Below, piece by piece: positions 8,523 through 18,513 of a DNA stretch of 64,000 nucleotides (the stretch's first letter is position 1; each line of letters begins with the position of its first letter). The notes under the pieces are model-generated. The model made no database searches and was not told the DNA's origin. It saw nothing but the letters and a program-made list of their open reading frames with translations. Source of the DNA: Microbacterium sp. SORGH_AS_0888 (lineage in GTDB: Bacteria > Actinomycetota > Actinomycetes > Actinomycetales > Microbacteriaceae); the NCBI RefSeq assembly GCF_030818905.1, contig NZ_JAUTAZ010000001.1:3574260-3638259 (forward strand), given 5' to 3'. A program made the translations under genes and the position numbers.

Positions 8523-9380
8523 ATGACACATCCCGAGCGGAGCGACGGTGTGCTCCGCCGGGCTGATCTGCTCGCCGCGGGGTATCGTCCCCGACGCATC
8601 ACCCGTGCCGTGCGGGACGGTGAGCTGATACGTCTGCGACGGGACCGCTACATGCGAGCGCCGCAGCACGGGATCGACCAGGCGGTGCGGATCGGCGGTC
8701 GCCTCGCCTGCGTGTCACTGCTGGCGGTGCTCGGAGTGTTCGTCCTGGATACGAGCAGGCTCCATGTGCACCTCGAACGGACGATGTCGCGGCTTCGCTC
8801 CCCGGACGACCGCTCACGGCGCTTCAGTCGGGCCGACACGACCCGCGCGCGGCTGCATTGGTGGCCCTTGTCCGACGTGCCGGCCCTCGGCGTGGTCGCT
8901 CTCGCCGACGCCCTGGCTCAGGCGGTGCGCTGCCAGACGGCGAGAGCGGCGGTCGCCACGGTCGACAGCATCCTCCATCTCGGGCTGATGACGCACGCGG
9001 AGGTGCAGGATGTCTTCGCGTCGCTGCCGCGGCGGTACGCGGTGATCCTCTCGCTTGCGGACGCCTCGGCCGAATCGGGCGCCGAGACGCTCATGCGGCT
9101 CGTGCTGCGGCAGCTGGGGCTGCGCTACCAGGCGCAGGTGCGGATCCGCGGCGTCGGACGAGTCGACTTCCTCGTCGAGGGATGGCTCGTGATCGAGTGC
9201 GACAGCCGCGCCCATCATGAGGGGTGGGCGAAGCAGCGCGAGGATCGGCGCCGCGATCTCGCCGCCGCCGCGCGGGGTCTGACGACACTCCGTCCGCTCG
9301 CCGAGGACCTGTTCTTCGAGCGTGAGCACGTCGTCGCCGCGGTGCGCGGGCTCGTCGCGGCCCGTCGTCGTCGCGGTTGA
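8523..9380 (+). CDS. AbiEi-like winged-helix N-terminus fused to DUF559 (Vsr/restriction-endonuclease-like) domain
   Basis: A 285-residue product. Residues about 8-60 (VLRRADLLAAGYRPRRITRA, then IRLRRDRYMR) match the N-terminal helix-turn-helix of AbiEi-type antitoxin proteins. Residues about 185-280 match DUF559, a very short patch repair/PD-(D/E)XK-like fold: the segments VDFLVEGWLVIECDSRAHHE and QREDRRRDLAAAARG hold the acidic and lysine/arginine positions typical of that fold. Such fusions are frequent orphan genes in Microbacteriaceae; a DNA-related or defence role is inferred, not shown. The start ATG at 8523 follows GGAGG; an upstream frame extension to 8463 lacks a binding site. No AbiEii toxin partner is adjacent. 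Family B palindromes lie on both sides. Confidence 0.75.
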   Translation: MTHPERSDGVLRRADLLAAGYRPRRITRAVRDGELIRLRRDRYMRAPQHGIDQAVRIGGRLACVSLLAVLGVFVLDTSRLHVHLERTMSRLRSPDDRSRRFSRADTTRARLHWWPLSDVPALGVVALADALAQAVRCQTARAAVATVDSILHLGLMTHAEVQDVFASLPRRYAVILSLADASAESGAETLMRLVLRQLGLRYQAQVRIRGVGRVDFLVEGWLVIECDSRAHHEGWAKQREDRRRDLAAAARGLTTLRPLAEDLFFEREHVVAAVRGLVAARRRRG

Positions 9381-9418
9381 CAGGCGCCGGTGCACGACCC
9401 GTGAACGAGACCGCACCT

Positions 9419-9493
9419 GCGCGTAACTCAGGCAGAACTGCCGCCGCTGGGCCGAGAACGGCCCGAGAGGCAGGTTCTGCCTGAGTTATGCGC
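9419..9493. repeat. Palindromic repeat family B, copy 2 (75 bp)
   Basis: Arms GCGCGTAACTCAGGCAGAAC (9419-9438) and its complement at 9474-9493 differ by one base, and an inner GGGCC-N6-GGCCC hairpin lies between. The right arm ends 13 bases before the trpS stop codon, so in the trpS direction it is a strong 3-prime hairpin. It shares about 20 bp of arm sequence with the copy at 8348-8426. Confidence 0.9.
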
Positions 9494-9506
9494 GTTGGCG
9501 CTCGGG

Positions 9507-10523
<1,017 letters not shown>

Positions 10524-10551
10524 GGGAACCGTGACGACGGACCCCGTGGGC

Positions 10552-11400
10552 TCAGACGCCGACGCGGTAGTCGACGATCACCGGTGCGTGGTCGCTCCAT
10601 CGCTCCGCGTAGGCGGCGGCGCGCGCGACACGATAGTCGACGACGCGTTCCGCCAGCGTCGGCGTGACGAGGTGGTAGTCGATGCGCCAGCCGGTGTCGT
10701 TGTCGAACGCCTGGCCGCGGTTCGACCACCACGTGTAGGGGCCGTCGACCTCGCCGGCGAATCGGCGCCCCACGTCGACCCAGCCCAGACCGGTCCCGGT
10801 CGAGCCGTCGACACCGACGATCTCGGCGCCTTCGTCGCCGAGGAATCGGTCGAAGTAGGCGCGTTCGCGGGGGAGGAACCCCGCCTTCTTGACATTGCCG
10901 CGCCAGTTCTTGATGTCGAGCGGTCGGTGGCCGACGTTGAGGTCGCCCATGACGGCCGCGAGCGCGCCGTCCGACGCGAGCTCGGGCAGGCGCACGGTCA
11001 TCGCGTCGAGGAAGCCGTACTTGGCGTCCTGTTTGGGGGTGCCGTCCTCTCCGGAGTGCACATAGGCGCTCACGACGGTCAAGCGCTCCCCGTCGACGTC
11101 GAAATCGGCCTCGAGCCAGCGGCCCTGCGAGTCGACCGTGTCGTCGCCGAGCTCGGTCCGCGACGCGAGGATCGGCAGGCGGCTCGCGACGGCGACGCCG
11201 GAGCGGCCCTTGGTGTGCGACTCGTCGTGGACAAGCTCCCACCCGGGCAGCGCCGTCTCGAGGTGGACGCGCTCGGCGCGCACCTCTTGCAGCGCGAGGA
11301 TGTCGACATCCGCAGCATCGAGCCATCCGGCCATGCCGTTGCGCACGGCGGCGCGGATTCCGTTGACGTTGACGGTGGCGATGCGGAGGTCTCTGGGCAC
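10552..11400 (-). CDS. xthA: Exodeoxyribonuclease III / AP endonuclease
   Basis: A 282-residue Mg-dependent nuclease of the exonuclease III/APE1 family that repairs abasic sites and 3-prime blocks. Visible motifs include RIATVNVNGIRAAV at the N-terminus, LALQEVRAE (catalytic Glu), VMGDLNVGHRPLDIKN (Asp and Asn), GLGWVDVGRRF, TWWSNRGQAFDNDTGWRIDY and the terminal SDHAPVIVDY with the catalytic His. The start is GTG at 11400, with TAGGCT six bases upstream. It lies 40 bases before the trpS start, and each has its own promoter-like box. Confidence 0.93.
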   Translation of the reverse strand: MPRDLRIATVNVNGIRAAVRNGMAGWLDAADVDILALQEVRAERVHLETALPGWELVHDESHTKGRSGVAVASRLPILASRTELGDDTVDSQGRWLEADFDVDGERLTVVSAYVHSGEDGTPKQDAKYGFLDAMTVRLPELASDGALAAVMGDLNVGHRPLDIKNWRGNVKKAGFLPRERAYFDRFLGDEGAEIVGVDGSTGTGLGWVDVGRRFAGEVDGPYTWWSNRGQAFDNDTGWRIDYHLVTPTLAERVVDYRVARAAAYAERWSDHAPVIVDYRVGV

Positions 11401-11406
11401 GGATCA

Positions 11407-11412
11407 AGCCTA
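11407..11412 (-). promoter_or_regulatory. Putative -10 box (TAGGCT) for leaderless xthA
   Basis: TAGGCT lies on the minus strand, 6 bases before the GTG at 11400. It overlaps the last codon of the upstream yihY-type gene. Confidence 0.5.
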
Positions 11413-12586
11413 GGATGAGCCACCGACATCGTCGGTCGGGTGCTCGTAGAGGCGCCGTGGCGACTCCGGCAGCGCCGCCTCCACGCGGGCGAGGTCCGCC
11501 GCCGCGGCGCGCACCCGGGCTCGAGCCCGCGGACGCTCCCACCAGCGGGCGTGGGTGCGGGCGTCCCGGGCCTCGCGCAGACGCACCTGCGCGGCGATGT
11601 GCAGCGCCTCCCGTTCGCGGCGTCTCCGCTCCTGCTCGGAGATGGCCACCAGCGGCAGGTCGCGGTCGGCCGTCGCGACCGCGATCCAGGCCGCCGCGAC
11701 GAGCATCACGATCCCGTTGAGGCGGAACCACAGCAGGAAGCCGATGAAGATCGCGAAGGTCGCCAGCAGCGGGTTGCTGGGGGAGTAGAGCAGCAGCACG
11801 CCCGCGCCCAGCTGGAGCACCGCGAGCGCCGCACCGCCGAGGAGGGAGCCGGGCCAGATGCGCCGCCAGCGCAAGGAGGTTCCGGTGAGGAATCGGAACA
11901 GGAGCGCGAGGGCGAGCGCGTTGATCGCGAAGGCGACGAGGAGCGTCAGCACGCGCACCGTGACGGCCGACCAGGTGCTGTCGGTGTTCCAGCCGATCAG
12001 GGTGAACATCACGTCGAGTGCCCAGAGCGTGATCTGCACGAGCGCCCAGCCGACGAGCAGCGAGACCCCGAACAGTGCCGCCGCCAGCAGATCGCGCGCC
12101 TTGAGCACCACATAGCTGCGGTCGTCGTAGGGCAGCCCGAACGTGTCCCGCACGGCGCGGCGGGTGTAGGTCACGAAGCCGATCGCGGTCCAGACGACCA
12201 CGATGAGGGCGATGAGCCCGGTGATGGTGGCCAGGCTCCCGCCGCTTCTGGCGGCGACCTCCTGCACCGTGTCCGGGTGGATCAGACCGTGCTCGCTGAC
12301 GAGATTGGGGATGTAGGAGTTGACGATGTCGATGAGGCCTGCGACGGCCTGTTCGTCGCCGCCGAGCCAGAGGCCCACGCCGGCGGCAGCGAGATAGATG
12401 CCGGAGAAGATCGTGAACAACGACTGGTAGCTGATGCCCGCCGCGAGGAGGAAGCCGTTGTGCTGGAGGAAGTGGCGCCAGACGCGGATCGGGAACCAGG
12501 CCAGCGTGCGTCGCGTGAGGTCGGTGGCTCGCTCGATCGGCTCATCGAGCCGCTCCGCGCAGCAGCTGCCACCGGTCGTCCGTCAC
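11410..12586 (-). CDS. YihY/BrkB-family inner membrane protein, 5-prime end apparently frameshifted
   Basis: A polytopic membrane protein of the YihY/UPF0761 family; its function is poorly known. Several hydrophobic segments are visible (for example IYLAAAGVGLWLGG, LIALIVVVWTAIGFV, LLAAALFGVSLLVGWALV), with the conserved LLAAGISYQSLFTIF ahead of them and a basic C-terminal tail. The in-frame body has no ATG, GTG or TTG before 12420, where the family's conserved N-terminal segment has already passed. A GTG at 12586 sits six bases after TAGGGT and opens VTDDRWQLLR in a neighbouring frame. Dropping one base near 12548-12560 (for example one G of a GG) joins it to ERLDEPIERATDLTRRTLAWF and gives 391 residues. 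A read error or real damage is likely. Confidence 0.72.
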
Positions 12587-12592
12587 GCTCAC

Positions 12593-12598
12593 ACCCTA
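12593..12598 (-). promoter_or_regulatory. Putative -10 box (TAGGGT) for the YihY-type gene
   Basis: TAGGGT on the minus strand lies 6 bases before GTG 12586. It supports that codon as the true start of the frameshifted gene. Confidence 0.45.
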
Positions 12599-12604
12599 CC
12601 CATG

Positions 12605-12679
12605 ACCGCGAGACCAGTCCTGCGCGCCGAGACCGGCGAGAAAACCGCCGGTCTCGGCGCCGCGGACTGGTCTCGCGGT
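12605..12679. repeat. Palindromic repeat family A, copy 1 (75 bp)
   Basis: 16-bp perfect outer arms (ACCGCGAGACCAGTCC and its complement), a 3x3 mismatch, 15-bp perfect inner arms (GCGCCGAGACCGGCG and complement) and a 7-base AGAAAAC loop make a 31-bp stem. It is identical over all 75 bp to 14799-14873. It ends 13 bases before the stop of the HTH gene on the minus strand. Confidence 0.95.
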
Positions 12680-12692
12680 GAGGGAGGGGAGA

Positions 12693-13520
12693 TCAGGCGC
12701 AGAGCGGAGGACCGAGCTCGACGGGGACACCTGCGTCGCTCATCGACACGAGGGCGCAGATCTCGCTTCCCGCAGCGACGTCGAGCAGCAGGCCCGTGCG
12801 CACGGATGTCGCATCCGTCGAGGTTCGCGGCTTGCCCCGACCGCCGTAGCGGTCGCCCTGGCGGTACACCTCGATCGTGAGCGGCTCGCCGCGTGTGGTG
12901 TCGTCCTCCCGCGTGACCTCCGCCCAGGCCGCCCCGCAGGAGCGGGATGAGAACAGCGTGAGCACGAGCGCTCCGTCGAGACGCGGCGCGACGGCGCGGG
13001 CTTGCGCATCCTCACGGCACACCGTCTGCATCGGATCCGAGGCGGGGACCACCGGCAGCGTGGACGCCCCCGCACGCGCGGGGGCGCGACGCGAATCGGA
13101 TGCGGACCGGATGTCGGGAGCCCACCAGACCGCGGTGCTCGCGGCGACGGCGGCCACGAGCGCGACGGCCGTCGCTGCGACGATCAGCCGTCGCCGTGTC
13201 CCGTCCCTCGTGGGAGCCGGCGTCCTCGGGACGTGGGCCCGAGCGGGACGCGGGCTCTCGCGGGCGCGCAACGCGGACAGCCTCCGCTGCCATCCCTCGG
13301 CCTCGCCGCCCAGTGCCGTCACCAGGCGTTCGGTCGTGTTCGGGGTGGGAGGATGCCGTCCTGCGAACGCGGAGGAGAGCACGCTCTTGGAGATGTACGT
13401 CCGGGCGGCGAGCGCCTGGAGGGTGGGGTTCCCGGCGGCGTATCGCAGCTCGCGCAGGTCTGCCGCGAAGGCGCGCACATCGTCCGCCCGATCGCCCGCC
13501 CCGTCGTCTGCCCCCGGCAT
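12693..13520 (-). CDS. Membrane-anchored XRE-type HTH protein with cysteine-bearing extracytoplasmic domain (DUF2690-like), copy 2
   Basis: A 275-residue protein. Residues about 15-70 hold a helix-turn-helix (LQALAARTYISKSVLSSAFAG). Residues about 112-133 are a single membrane span (LIVAATAVALVAAVAASTAV). The C-terminal domain contains DPMQTVCREDA, SCGAAWAEVTR, EICALV and a final PLCA, four cysteines that could form two disulfides outside the membrane; this resembles DUF2690. The N-in, C-out layout suggests it might sense something outside and act on DNA or a partner inside, but no target is known. It lies 16 bases downstream of a paralogue with the same architecture, so the two look like an operon from a tandem duplication. 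Confidence 0.75.
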   Translation of the reverse strand: MPGADDGAGDRADDVRAFAADLRELRYAAGNPTLQALAARTYISKSVLSSAFAGRHPPTPNTTERLVTALGGEAEGWQRRLSALRARESPRPARAHVPRTPAPTRDGTRRRLIVAATAVALVAAVAASTAVWWAPDIRSASDSRRAPARAGASTLPVVPASDPMQTVCREDAQARAVAPRLDGALVLTLFSSRSCGAAWAEVTREDDTTRGEPLTIEVYRQGDRYGGRGKPRTSTDATSVRTGLLLDVAAGSEICALVSMSDAGVPVELGPPLCA

Positions 13521-13536
13521 CCGCTGTCCTCAGGGG

Positions 13537-14394
13537 TCAGATGCAGACCGGCGTGGATGTCGTGGCCACGCCGTCCACGGTCACGGTGGCCACTCCGCAC
13601 ACGCGGGCGTTGACGTCGGGCTCGATCATCAGGGTGGTGTACAGGGACTGCACGTCCGTGTCCGTGCGTTCTTGGTCGCGTGAGCTCTCCGGGTCCGATC
13701 GCGGGTAGATGCGCACCGACAGGGTGTTGCCGGATCCCTTGCCGTCGTAGCGGGTGACACGGCCCCAGACCGCCATGCACCGGTTGGAGTACATCATCTC
13801 GATCAGCGCCTGCCCGTCGAGGAACTTGTCGCCGCCGGCGAGCACCGCATCCTCCCGGCAGACGGTCTGCATCGGGTCGACGCCGTCGGCGTAGGGGAGG
13901 TAGCTGGGCTCCGCGGACGCCGCGACCGCGGGCTCGGCCGGAGCCGTGCGCGCAGACCAGCCGATGAGCGTGGAACAGGCGATCGAGACGATCGCCGTCG
14001 CGGCGATGCCCAGGAGGAACACGCCGAGCGACACCGGACGCGCCAGCGCCGACGGTCGCGCCGAAGCCGCGCCTTCGCGCGGGACTCCCCGCGGCGGGTC
14101 GTCCGCGGCCGGTGCCGCGCTGCGCGGATCCAGGGCCAGGCGTCGGGTGACCCACTCCGCGTGGTCTGCCCCCAGCGCTTCGGTGAGCCGCCGCACGGTG
14201 TTCTCCGTCGGCAGTCGGCGCGCGGCGAAGGCATCGGAGAGGACGCTCTTGGAGACACCGGTGGTTCCCGCCAGGGTGTCGAGCGTCGGGCTTCCGGCGG
14301 AGCGCCGCAGCTCGGCGAGGTCGAGCGCGAACGCGGAGACGGAGTCGCCGCGGGAGGGCGCGTTCTCGGGCTGCGGAGGCGGCTTCTGCGTCAT
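13537..14394 (-). CDS. Membrane-anchored XRE-type HTH protein with cysteine-bearing extracytoplasmic domain (DUF2690-like), copy 1
   Basis: A 285-residue paralogue of the downstream gene. The HTH at about 20-75 includes LDTLAGTTGVSKSVLSDAFA. The membrane span at about 125-150 includes LGVFLLGIAATAIVSIACST. The outer domain has DPMQTVCREDA, NRCMAVWGRVTRYDG, RVCGVATV and PVCI, matching the four cysteines of its neighbour. ATG 14394 is taken as the start since the protein then begins just ahead of the HTH; the open frame continues to 14748 but that part is Arg/Ser-rich and non-homologous. The ribosome binding site is weak (GAAGGTC). The ligand and DNA target are unknown. Confidence 0.75.
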   Translation of the reverse strand: MTQKPPPQPENAPSRGDSVSAFALDLAELRRSAGSPTLDTLAGTTGVSKSVLSDAFAARRLPTENTVRRLTEALGADHAEWVTRRLALDPRSAAPAADDPPRGVPREGAASARPSALARPVSLGVFLLGIAATAIVSIACSTLIGWSARTAPAEPAVAASAEPSYLPYADGVDPMQTVCREDAVLAGGDKFLDGQALIEMMYSNRCMAVWGRVTRYDGKGSGNTLSVRIYPRSDPESSRDQERTDTDVQSLYTTLMIEPDVNARVCGVATVTVDGVATTSTPVCI

Positions 14395-14798
14395 GCGATG
14401 TCTGACCTTCGGGTCAATGGTCCGGACTCGGTGCGAACCGGCTGCGGGACCCCACGCCCGCCGGTCGGCGTCGGGTCCATTATGCAAACACCGGGCCTGT
14501 CCTGCCGCATCGGCCCGGAGTCGGAATGGTCTCGTGACCTGGGGGTGTCCGGATATTCCTAGTCCGCGCACGGCCGGAGCGGAACATGCGCCGGCTCGAC
14601 GGACCGGTGTGGGAATTCCGGATGTCGACCGAACGCTCGAGGCTCCGCCCGACCATCCGCTGTGATGTCCGTACGCGGGGGACGAGGTGTCCGCATCCCG
14701 GGGACGGCGCCGTGGATGTTGGGGGCGTCGTCGTCTCCGGGAAGGCACACCGGAGGCCGATGCGCCGGACCTGCCCGTGTCACTCGGCGGTCGCTGAA
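14395..14798. other. Intergenic stretch without a recognisable gene (404 bp)
   Basis: Upstream region of the HTH pair. Short frames here have shadow-like composition and no ribosome binding site or family resemblance. The segment nearest the gene (about 14400-14570) is comparatively AT-rich (TCCATTATGCAAACACC, GGATATTCCTAGTCC) and probably holds the promoter. Nothing else is seen before the palindrome at 14799. Confidence 0.6.
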
Positions 14799-14873
14799 AC
14801 CGCGAGACCAGTCCTGCGCGCCGAGACCGGCGAGAAAACCGCCGGTCTCGGCGCCGCGGACTGGTCTCGCGGT
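14799..14873. repeat. Palindromic repeat family A, copy 2 (75 bp)
   Basis: Identical to 12605-12679 over 75 bp, with the same 31-bp stem and AGAAAAC loop. It ends 13 bases before the sdhB stop, and the 13-base flank is also similar between copies (GAGGGAGGGG against CAGGGACGGG). In the sdhB direction it can act as a terminator-like hairpin, though no U-tract follows. Confidence 0.95.
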
Positions 14874-14886
14874 CAGGGACGGGGGG

Positions 14887-15657
14887 TCAGGCGCCGCGCA
14901 GGACGGCCTGCTTCACCTCGGCGATCGCCTTGGTGACCTGGATGCCGCGGGGGCACGCCTCGGTGCAGTTGAAGGTCGTGCGGCACCGCCACACGCCTTC
15001 CTTGTCGTTCAGGATGTCGAGCCGCACATCGCCCGCGTCGTCGCGCGAGTCGAAGATGAACCGGTGCGCGTTGACGATCGCGGCCGGGCCGAAGTACTGG
15101 CCGTCGGTCCAGAACACCGGGCACGACGACGTGCACGCCGCGCACAGGATGCACTTGGTCGTGTCGTCGAAGCGCTCACGGTCGGCGATCGACTGGATGC
15201 GCTCCTTGCCGGGCTCGGCGGCCGTCTTGGCGACGAGGAACGGCTGCACCTCGCGGTACGACGCGAAGAACGGCTCCATGTCGACGACGAGGTCCTTCTC
15301 GAGCGGCAGACCCTTGATCGCCTCGACGTAGATCGGCTTCGAGATGTCGAGGTCCTTGATCAGCGTCTTGCAGGCGAGCCGGTTGCGCCCGTTGATGCGC
15401 ATCGCGTCCGAGCCGCAGATGCCGTGCGCGCACGAGCGACGGAACGTGAGCGAGCCGTCGACCTCCCACTTGATCTTGTGCAGTGCGTCGAGCACGCGGT
15501 CGGTGGGGTACATCTCGACGTCGTAGTCGACCCAGCGAGGCTCGGCATCCACCTCGGGGTCGAAGCGCCGGACGATGAAGGTCACCAGGTACGACTGGAT
15601 CGGGGCCTCGCCTGCCGCTTCTGCGACGGTGTCCTGTTCGACGACAGCGGTCGACAT
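14887..15657 (-). CDS. sdhB: Succinate dehydrogenase iron-sulfur subunit
   Basis: A 256-residue electron-transfer subunit of complex II. Cluster ligands are visible in order: CAHGICGSDAMRINGRNRLAC for [2Fe-2S], CILCAACTSSCPVFW for [4Fe-4S] and CRTTFNCTEACPRGIQ for [3Fe-4S]. It starts at ATG 15657, sharing one base with the sdhA stop (TGATG), so it is translationally coupled as the last gene of sdhCDAB. A 75-bp palindrome lies 13 bases past its stop. Confidence 0.97.
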   Translation of the reverse strand: MSTAVVEQDTVAEAAGEAPIQSYLVTFIVRRFDPEVDAEPRWVDYDVEMYPTDRVLDALHKIKWEVDGSLTFRRSCAHGICGSDAMRINGRNRLACKTLIKDLDISKPIYVEAIKGLPLEKDLVVDMEPFFASYREVQPFLVAKTAAEPGKERIQSIADRERFDDTTKCILCAACTSSCPVFWTDGQYFGPAAIVNAHRFIFDSRDDAGDVRLDILNDKEGVWRCRTTFNCTEACPRGIQVTKAIAEVKQAVLRGA

Positions 15658-17486
15658 CAGTACTTCCTCTCCATCGGCGGGTAGTTGAGCTCGCCCTTCT
15701 CGTTCTTGGTGAAGACCACGGGTTTCCAGTCGAGCCGGATGTGGTCCTCCGGGTCAGGGGAGTGCGGATCGCCCGTGAGGTAGGCCATCGTGTGCTGCAT
15801 GTAGTTCACGTCGTCGCGGTCGGGGTAGTCCTCGCGCATGTGGCCGCCGCGGCTCTCCTTGCGGTTGCGGGCGGCGTAGGCGACGATCTCGGCGAGGTCC
15901 AGGAGGAACCCGAGCTCGACGGCCTCGAGCAGGTCGGTGTTGTAGCGGGTGCCCTTGTCGTCGACGTGCACGTTCTTGTAACGCTGGCGCAGGTCGTGGA
16001 TCGTGCCCATCACGTTGGTGAGGGTCTCCTCGGTGCGGAAGACCTGGGCGTTGGCGTCCATCTCCTCCTGCAGCTTCTTGCGCAGCACCGCCACGCGCTC
16101 CGTTCCGGTGTTGGCGCGCAGGCCCTCGAGCATCTCGCGCACCTCCTGCGCCGGGTTCTCCGGCAGCGGCACGAATTCGGCCGTCTTCACGTACTCGACG
16201 GCGTTGCGGCCGCTGCGCTTGCCGAAGACGTTGATGTCCAGCAGCGAGTTCGTGCCGAGACGGTTCGAGCCGTGCACGGACACGCACGCGCACTCGCCCG
16301 CGGCGTACAGACCCGGCACGACCGTCGTGTTGTCGGCCAGCACCTCGCCGTTGTTGTTGGTCGGGATGCCGCCCATCGCGTAGTGCGCGGTCGGCATGAC
16401 CGGGACCGGCTCGGTCACGGGGTCGACGCCGAGATAGGTGCGGGCGAACTCCGTGATGTCGGGGAGCTTGGTCTCCAGCACCTCCGCACCCAGGTGCGTG
16501 CAGTCCAGGTAGACGTAGTCCTTGTGGGGGCCGGCGCCGCGGCCCTCGAGCACCTCTTTGACCATGCAGCGCGCGACGATGTCGCGGGGGGCGAGGTCTT
16601 TGATCGTGGGGGCGTAGCGCTCCATGAACCGCTCGCCGGAGGCGTTACGGAGGATCGCGCCCTCGCCTCGGGCGCCCTCGGTCAGGAGGATGCCGAGGCC
16701 CGCGAGGCCGGTCGGGTGGAACTGGAAGAACTCGATGTCCTCCAGCGGCAGACCCTTGCGCCAGATGATGCCGACGCCGTCGCCCGTGAGGGTGTGGGCG
16801 TTGGAGGTGGTCTTGTAGATCTTGCCGAAGCCGCCGGTCGCGAAGATCACGGCCTTGGAGTGGAAGACGTGGAGGTCGCCGGTGGCGAGCTCGTACGCCA
16901 CGACGCCCGCGATCTGCGTGTTGCCGTCCGCGTCCTTCACCGTGATGAGGTCGAGCGCGTAGAACTCGTTGAAGAAGTTGATGCCGAGCTTGACGCAGTT
17001 CTGGAAGAGCGTCTGCAGGATCATGTGGCCGGTGCGGTCGGCGGCGTAGCACGCGCGGCGCACGGGCGTCTTGCCGTGATCGGCGGTGTGGCCGCCGAAC
17101 CGGCGCTGGTCGATCTTGCCCTCGGGGGTGCGGTTGAAGGGCAGGCCCATGTTCTCCAGGTCGATGACCGCGTCGATGGCCTCCTTCGCGAGGATCTCCG
17201 CCGCATCCTGGTCGACGAGGTAGTCGCCGCCCTTGACGGTGTCGAAGGTGTGCCACTCCCACGAGTCCTCTTCGACGTTGGCGAGCGCCGCAGCCATCCC
17301 GCCCTGCGCCGCGCCCGTGTGGGAGCGGGTGGGGTAGAGCTTGGTGATGACGGCCGTCCTGGCGCCGGGGCCCGCCTCGATCGCGGCGCGCATGCCGGCT
17401 CCGCCGGCACCGACGATCACGATGTCGAACTGGTGGTAGTAGACGCCGTCCTTGACGACGGTGTCCGCGCTGGAGTGGGTGCTCAC
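15657..17486 (-). CDS. sdhA: Succinate dehydrogenase flavoprotein subunit
   Basis: A 609-residue catalytic subunit that oxidises succinate to fumarate. The N-terminal FAD-binding fold reads [18 protein letters not shown]. The stretch [16 protein letters not shown] includes the histidine that usually carries covalent [16 protein letters not shown] and the substrate-site region [12 protein letters not shown] are also present. The length is typical. It starts at ATG 17486, 34 bases after sdhD, within sdhCDAB. Confidence 0.97.
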   Translation of the reverse strand: MSTHSSADTVVKDGVYYHQFDIVIVGAGGAGMRAAIEAGPGARTAVITKLYPTRSHTGAAQGGMAAALANVEEDSWEWHTFDTVKGGDYLVDQDAAEILAKEAIDAVIDLENMGLPFNRTPEGKIDQRRFGGHTADHGKTPVRRACYAADRTGHMILQTLFQNCVKLGINFFNEFYALDLITVKDADGNTQIAGVVAYELATGDLHVFHSKAVIFATGGFGKIYKTTSNAHTLTGDGVGIIWRKGLPLEDIEFFQFHPTGLAGLGILLTEGARGEGAILRNASGERFMERYAPTIKDLAPRDIVARCMVKEVLEGRGAGPHKDYVYLDCTHLGAEVLETKLPDITEFARTYLGVDPVTEPVPVMPTAHYAMGGIPTNNNGEVLADNTTVVPGLYAAGECACVSVHGSNRLGTNSLLDINVFGKRSGRNAVEYVKTAEFVPLPENPAQEVREMLEGLRANTGTERVAVLRKKLQEEMDANAQVFRTEETLTNVMGTIHDLRQRYKNVHVDDKGTRYNTDLLEAVELGFLLDLAEIVAYAARNRKESRGGHMREDYPDRDDVNYMQHTMAYLTGDPHSPDPEDHIRLDWKPVVFTKNEKGELNYPPMERKY

Positions 17487-17520
17487 GAATGCCTCTTGTC
17501 GTTGTGTCGTGCGGACGTGC

Positions 17521-17964
17521 TTACTTGCACAGCTCCCAGAGCGAGCTGTCGCTGGTCACGCCCAGGCACGGATCGAAGGTGAAGACCACGAGCGTGCCGA
17601 GCGCGATGAGGAACGCTGCGACGATCCAGATGGCCCACACGAGCACGCGGCGCGTGGCCGAGTGCGTGACGTAGTCGTTCACGATGGTGCGCATGCCGTT
17701 GCCGCCGTGGATGAGGGCGAGCCACAGCATGAGCACGTCCCACCACTGCCAGAACGGGCTGGCGAGCTTGCCGGCCACGAAGGCGAAGTCGATCTGGTGG
17801 ATGCCTTCGCCCGTCATGAGGTTCACGAACAGGTGGCCGAAGATCAGCACCACGAGCAGCACGCCGGAGGCGCGCATGTACACCCAGCCCCACTTCTCGA
17901 GGTTGGGGCCGCGGCGGCGGGGGGCCGAGAAGGGCGAGCGCGGGTCGGCGATGGCCTGGGACAT
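17521..17964 (-). CDS. sdhD: Succinate dehydrogenase membrane anchor subunit D
   Basis: A 147-residue anchor with three hydrophobic segments ([53 protein letters not shown]). The histidine in LIHGGNGMR is the likely haem ligand. The first ATG after the sdhC stop (ATGTCCCAGG at 17964) overlaps that stop, fixing the start. It ends 34 bases before sdhA. Confidence 0.9.
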   Translation of the reverse strand: MSQAIADPRSPFSAPRRRGPNLEKWGWVYMRASGVLLVVLIFGHLFVNLMTGEGIHQIDFAFVAGKLASPFWQWWDVLMLWLALIHGGNGMRTIVNDYVTHSATRRVLVWAIWIVAAFLIALGTLVVFTFDPCLGVTSDSSLWELCK

Positions 17965-18398
17965 CAGTGACCGCCTCCCGTCGCGGCGAAGACGTTCATG
18001 AGGTGACGGGGCGCGAAGCCGAGCATCGTCACGACCCAGACGCCGAGGACGATCCACCACAGCTGACGCTGGTACTTCGCCCCCTTCGCCCAGAAGTCGA
18101 CGAGGATGATGCGCAGTCCGTTGAAGGCGTGGTACGCGATCGCGGCGACCAGGAAGACCTCGCCGATGCCCATGACGGGGTTCTTGTAGGTGCCGATCAC
18201 CGCGTCGTAGGCCTCGGGCGAGACCCGGATCAGGGCGGTGTCCAGGATGTGCACCAGCAGGAAGAAGAAGATGGCCACGCCCGTGATGCGGTGGAGCACC
18301 CATGACCACATGCCCTCGTTGCCGCGGTAGAGCGTGCCCCGTGGAACCTTCGAAGTGGTCTGGGCGAGCGTTGGCGTGACCCGTGCTGGTGCTGACAC
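17964..18398 (-). CDS. sdhC: Succinate dehydrogenase cytochrome b556 subunit
   Basis: A 144-residue membrane subunit and the first gene of sdhCDAB. HRITGVAIFFFLLVHILDT is the family motif in the first span. YHAFNGLRIILVDF carries the haem-ligand histidine of the second span, and a third span follows (WWIVLGVWVVTMLGF). GTG 18398 is the start, preceded by GGGAGGA. The promoter lies within 18399-18594, shared with divergent manC, where two inverted repeats are seen. Confidence 0.92.
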   Translation of the reverse strand: MSAPARVTPTLAQTTSKVPRGTLYRGNEGMWSWVLHRITGVAIFFFLLVHILDTALIRVSPEAYDAVIGTYKNPVMGIGEVFLVAAIAYHAFNGLRIILVDFWAKGAKYQRQLWWIVLGVWVVTMLGFAPRHLMNVFAATGGGH

Positions 18399-18513
18399 AG
18401 TCGTCCTCCCTGATCGAACACGTGCGGAGTTGACGACGCCTCCTCCGGGAGACGGACTCCTGCGTCACTCGGGCGCTGTGAGCCATCATATTCCCGGGCA
18501 TTCCGCAGGCGCC

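Noticed and set aside
14395..14748. N-terminal extension of the HTH protein by 118 residues
   Set aside because: The extension is Arg/Ser/Pro-rich and unlike any domain. The HTH begins soon after ATG 14394, as in the paralogue.
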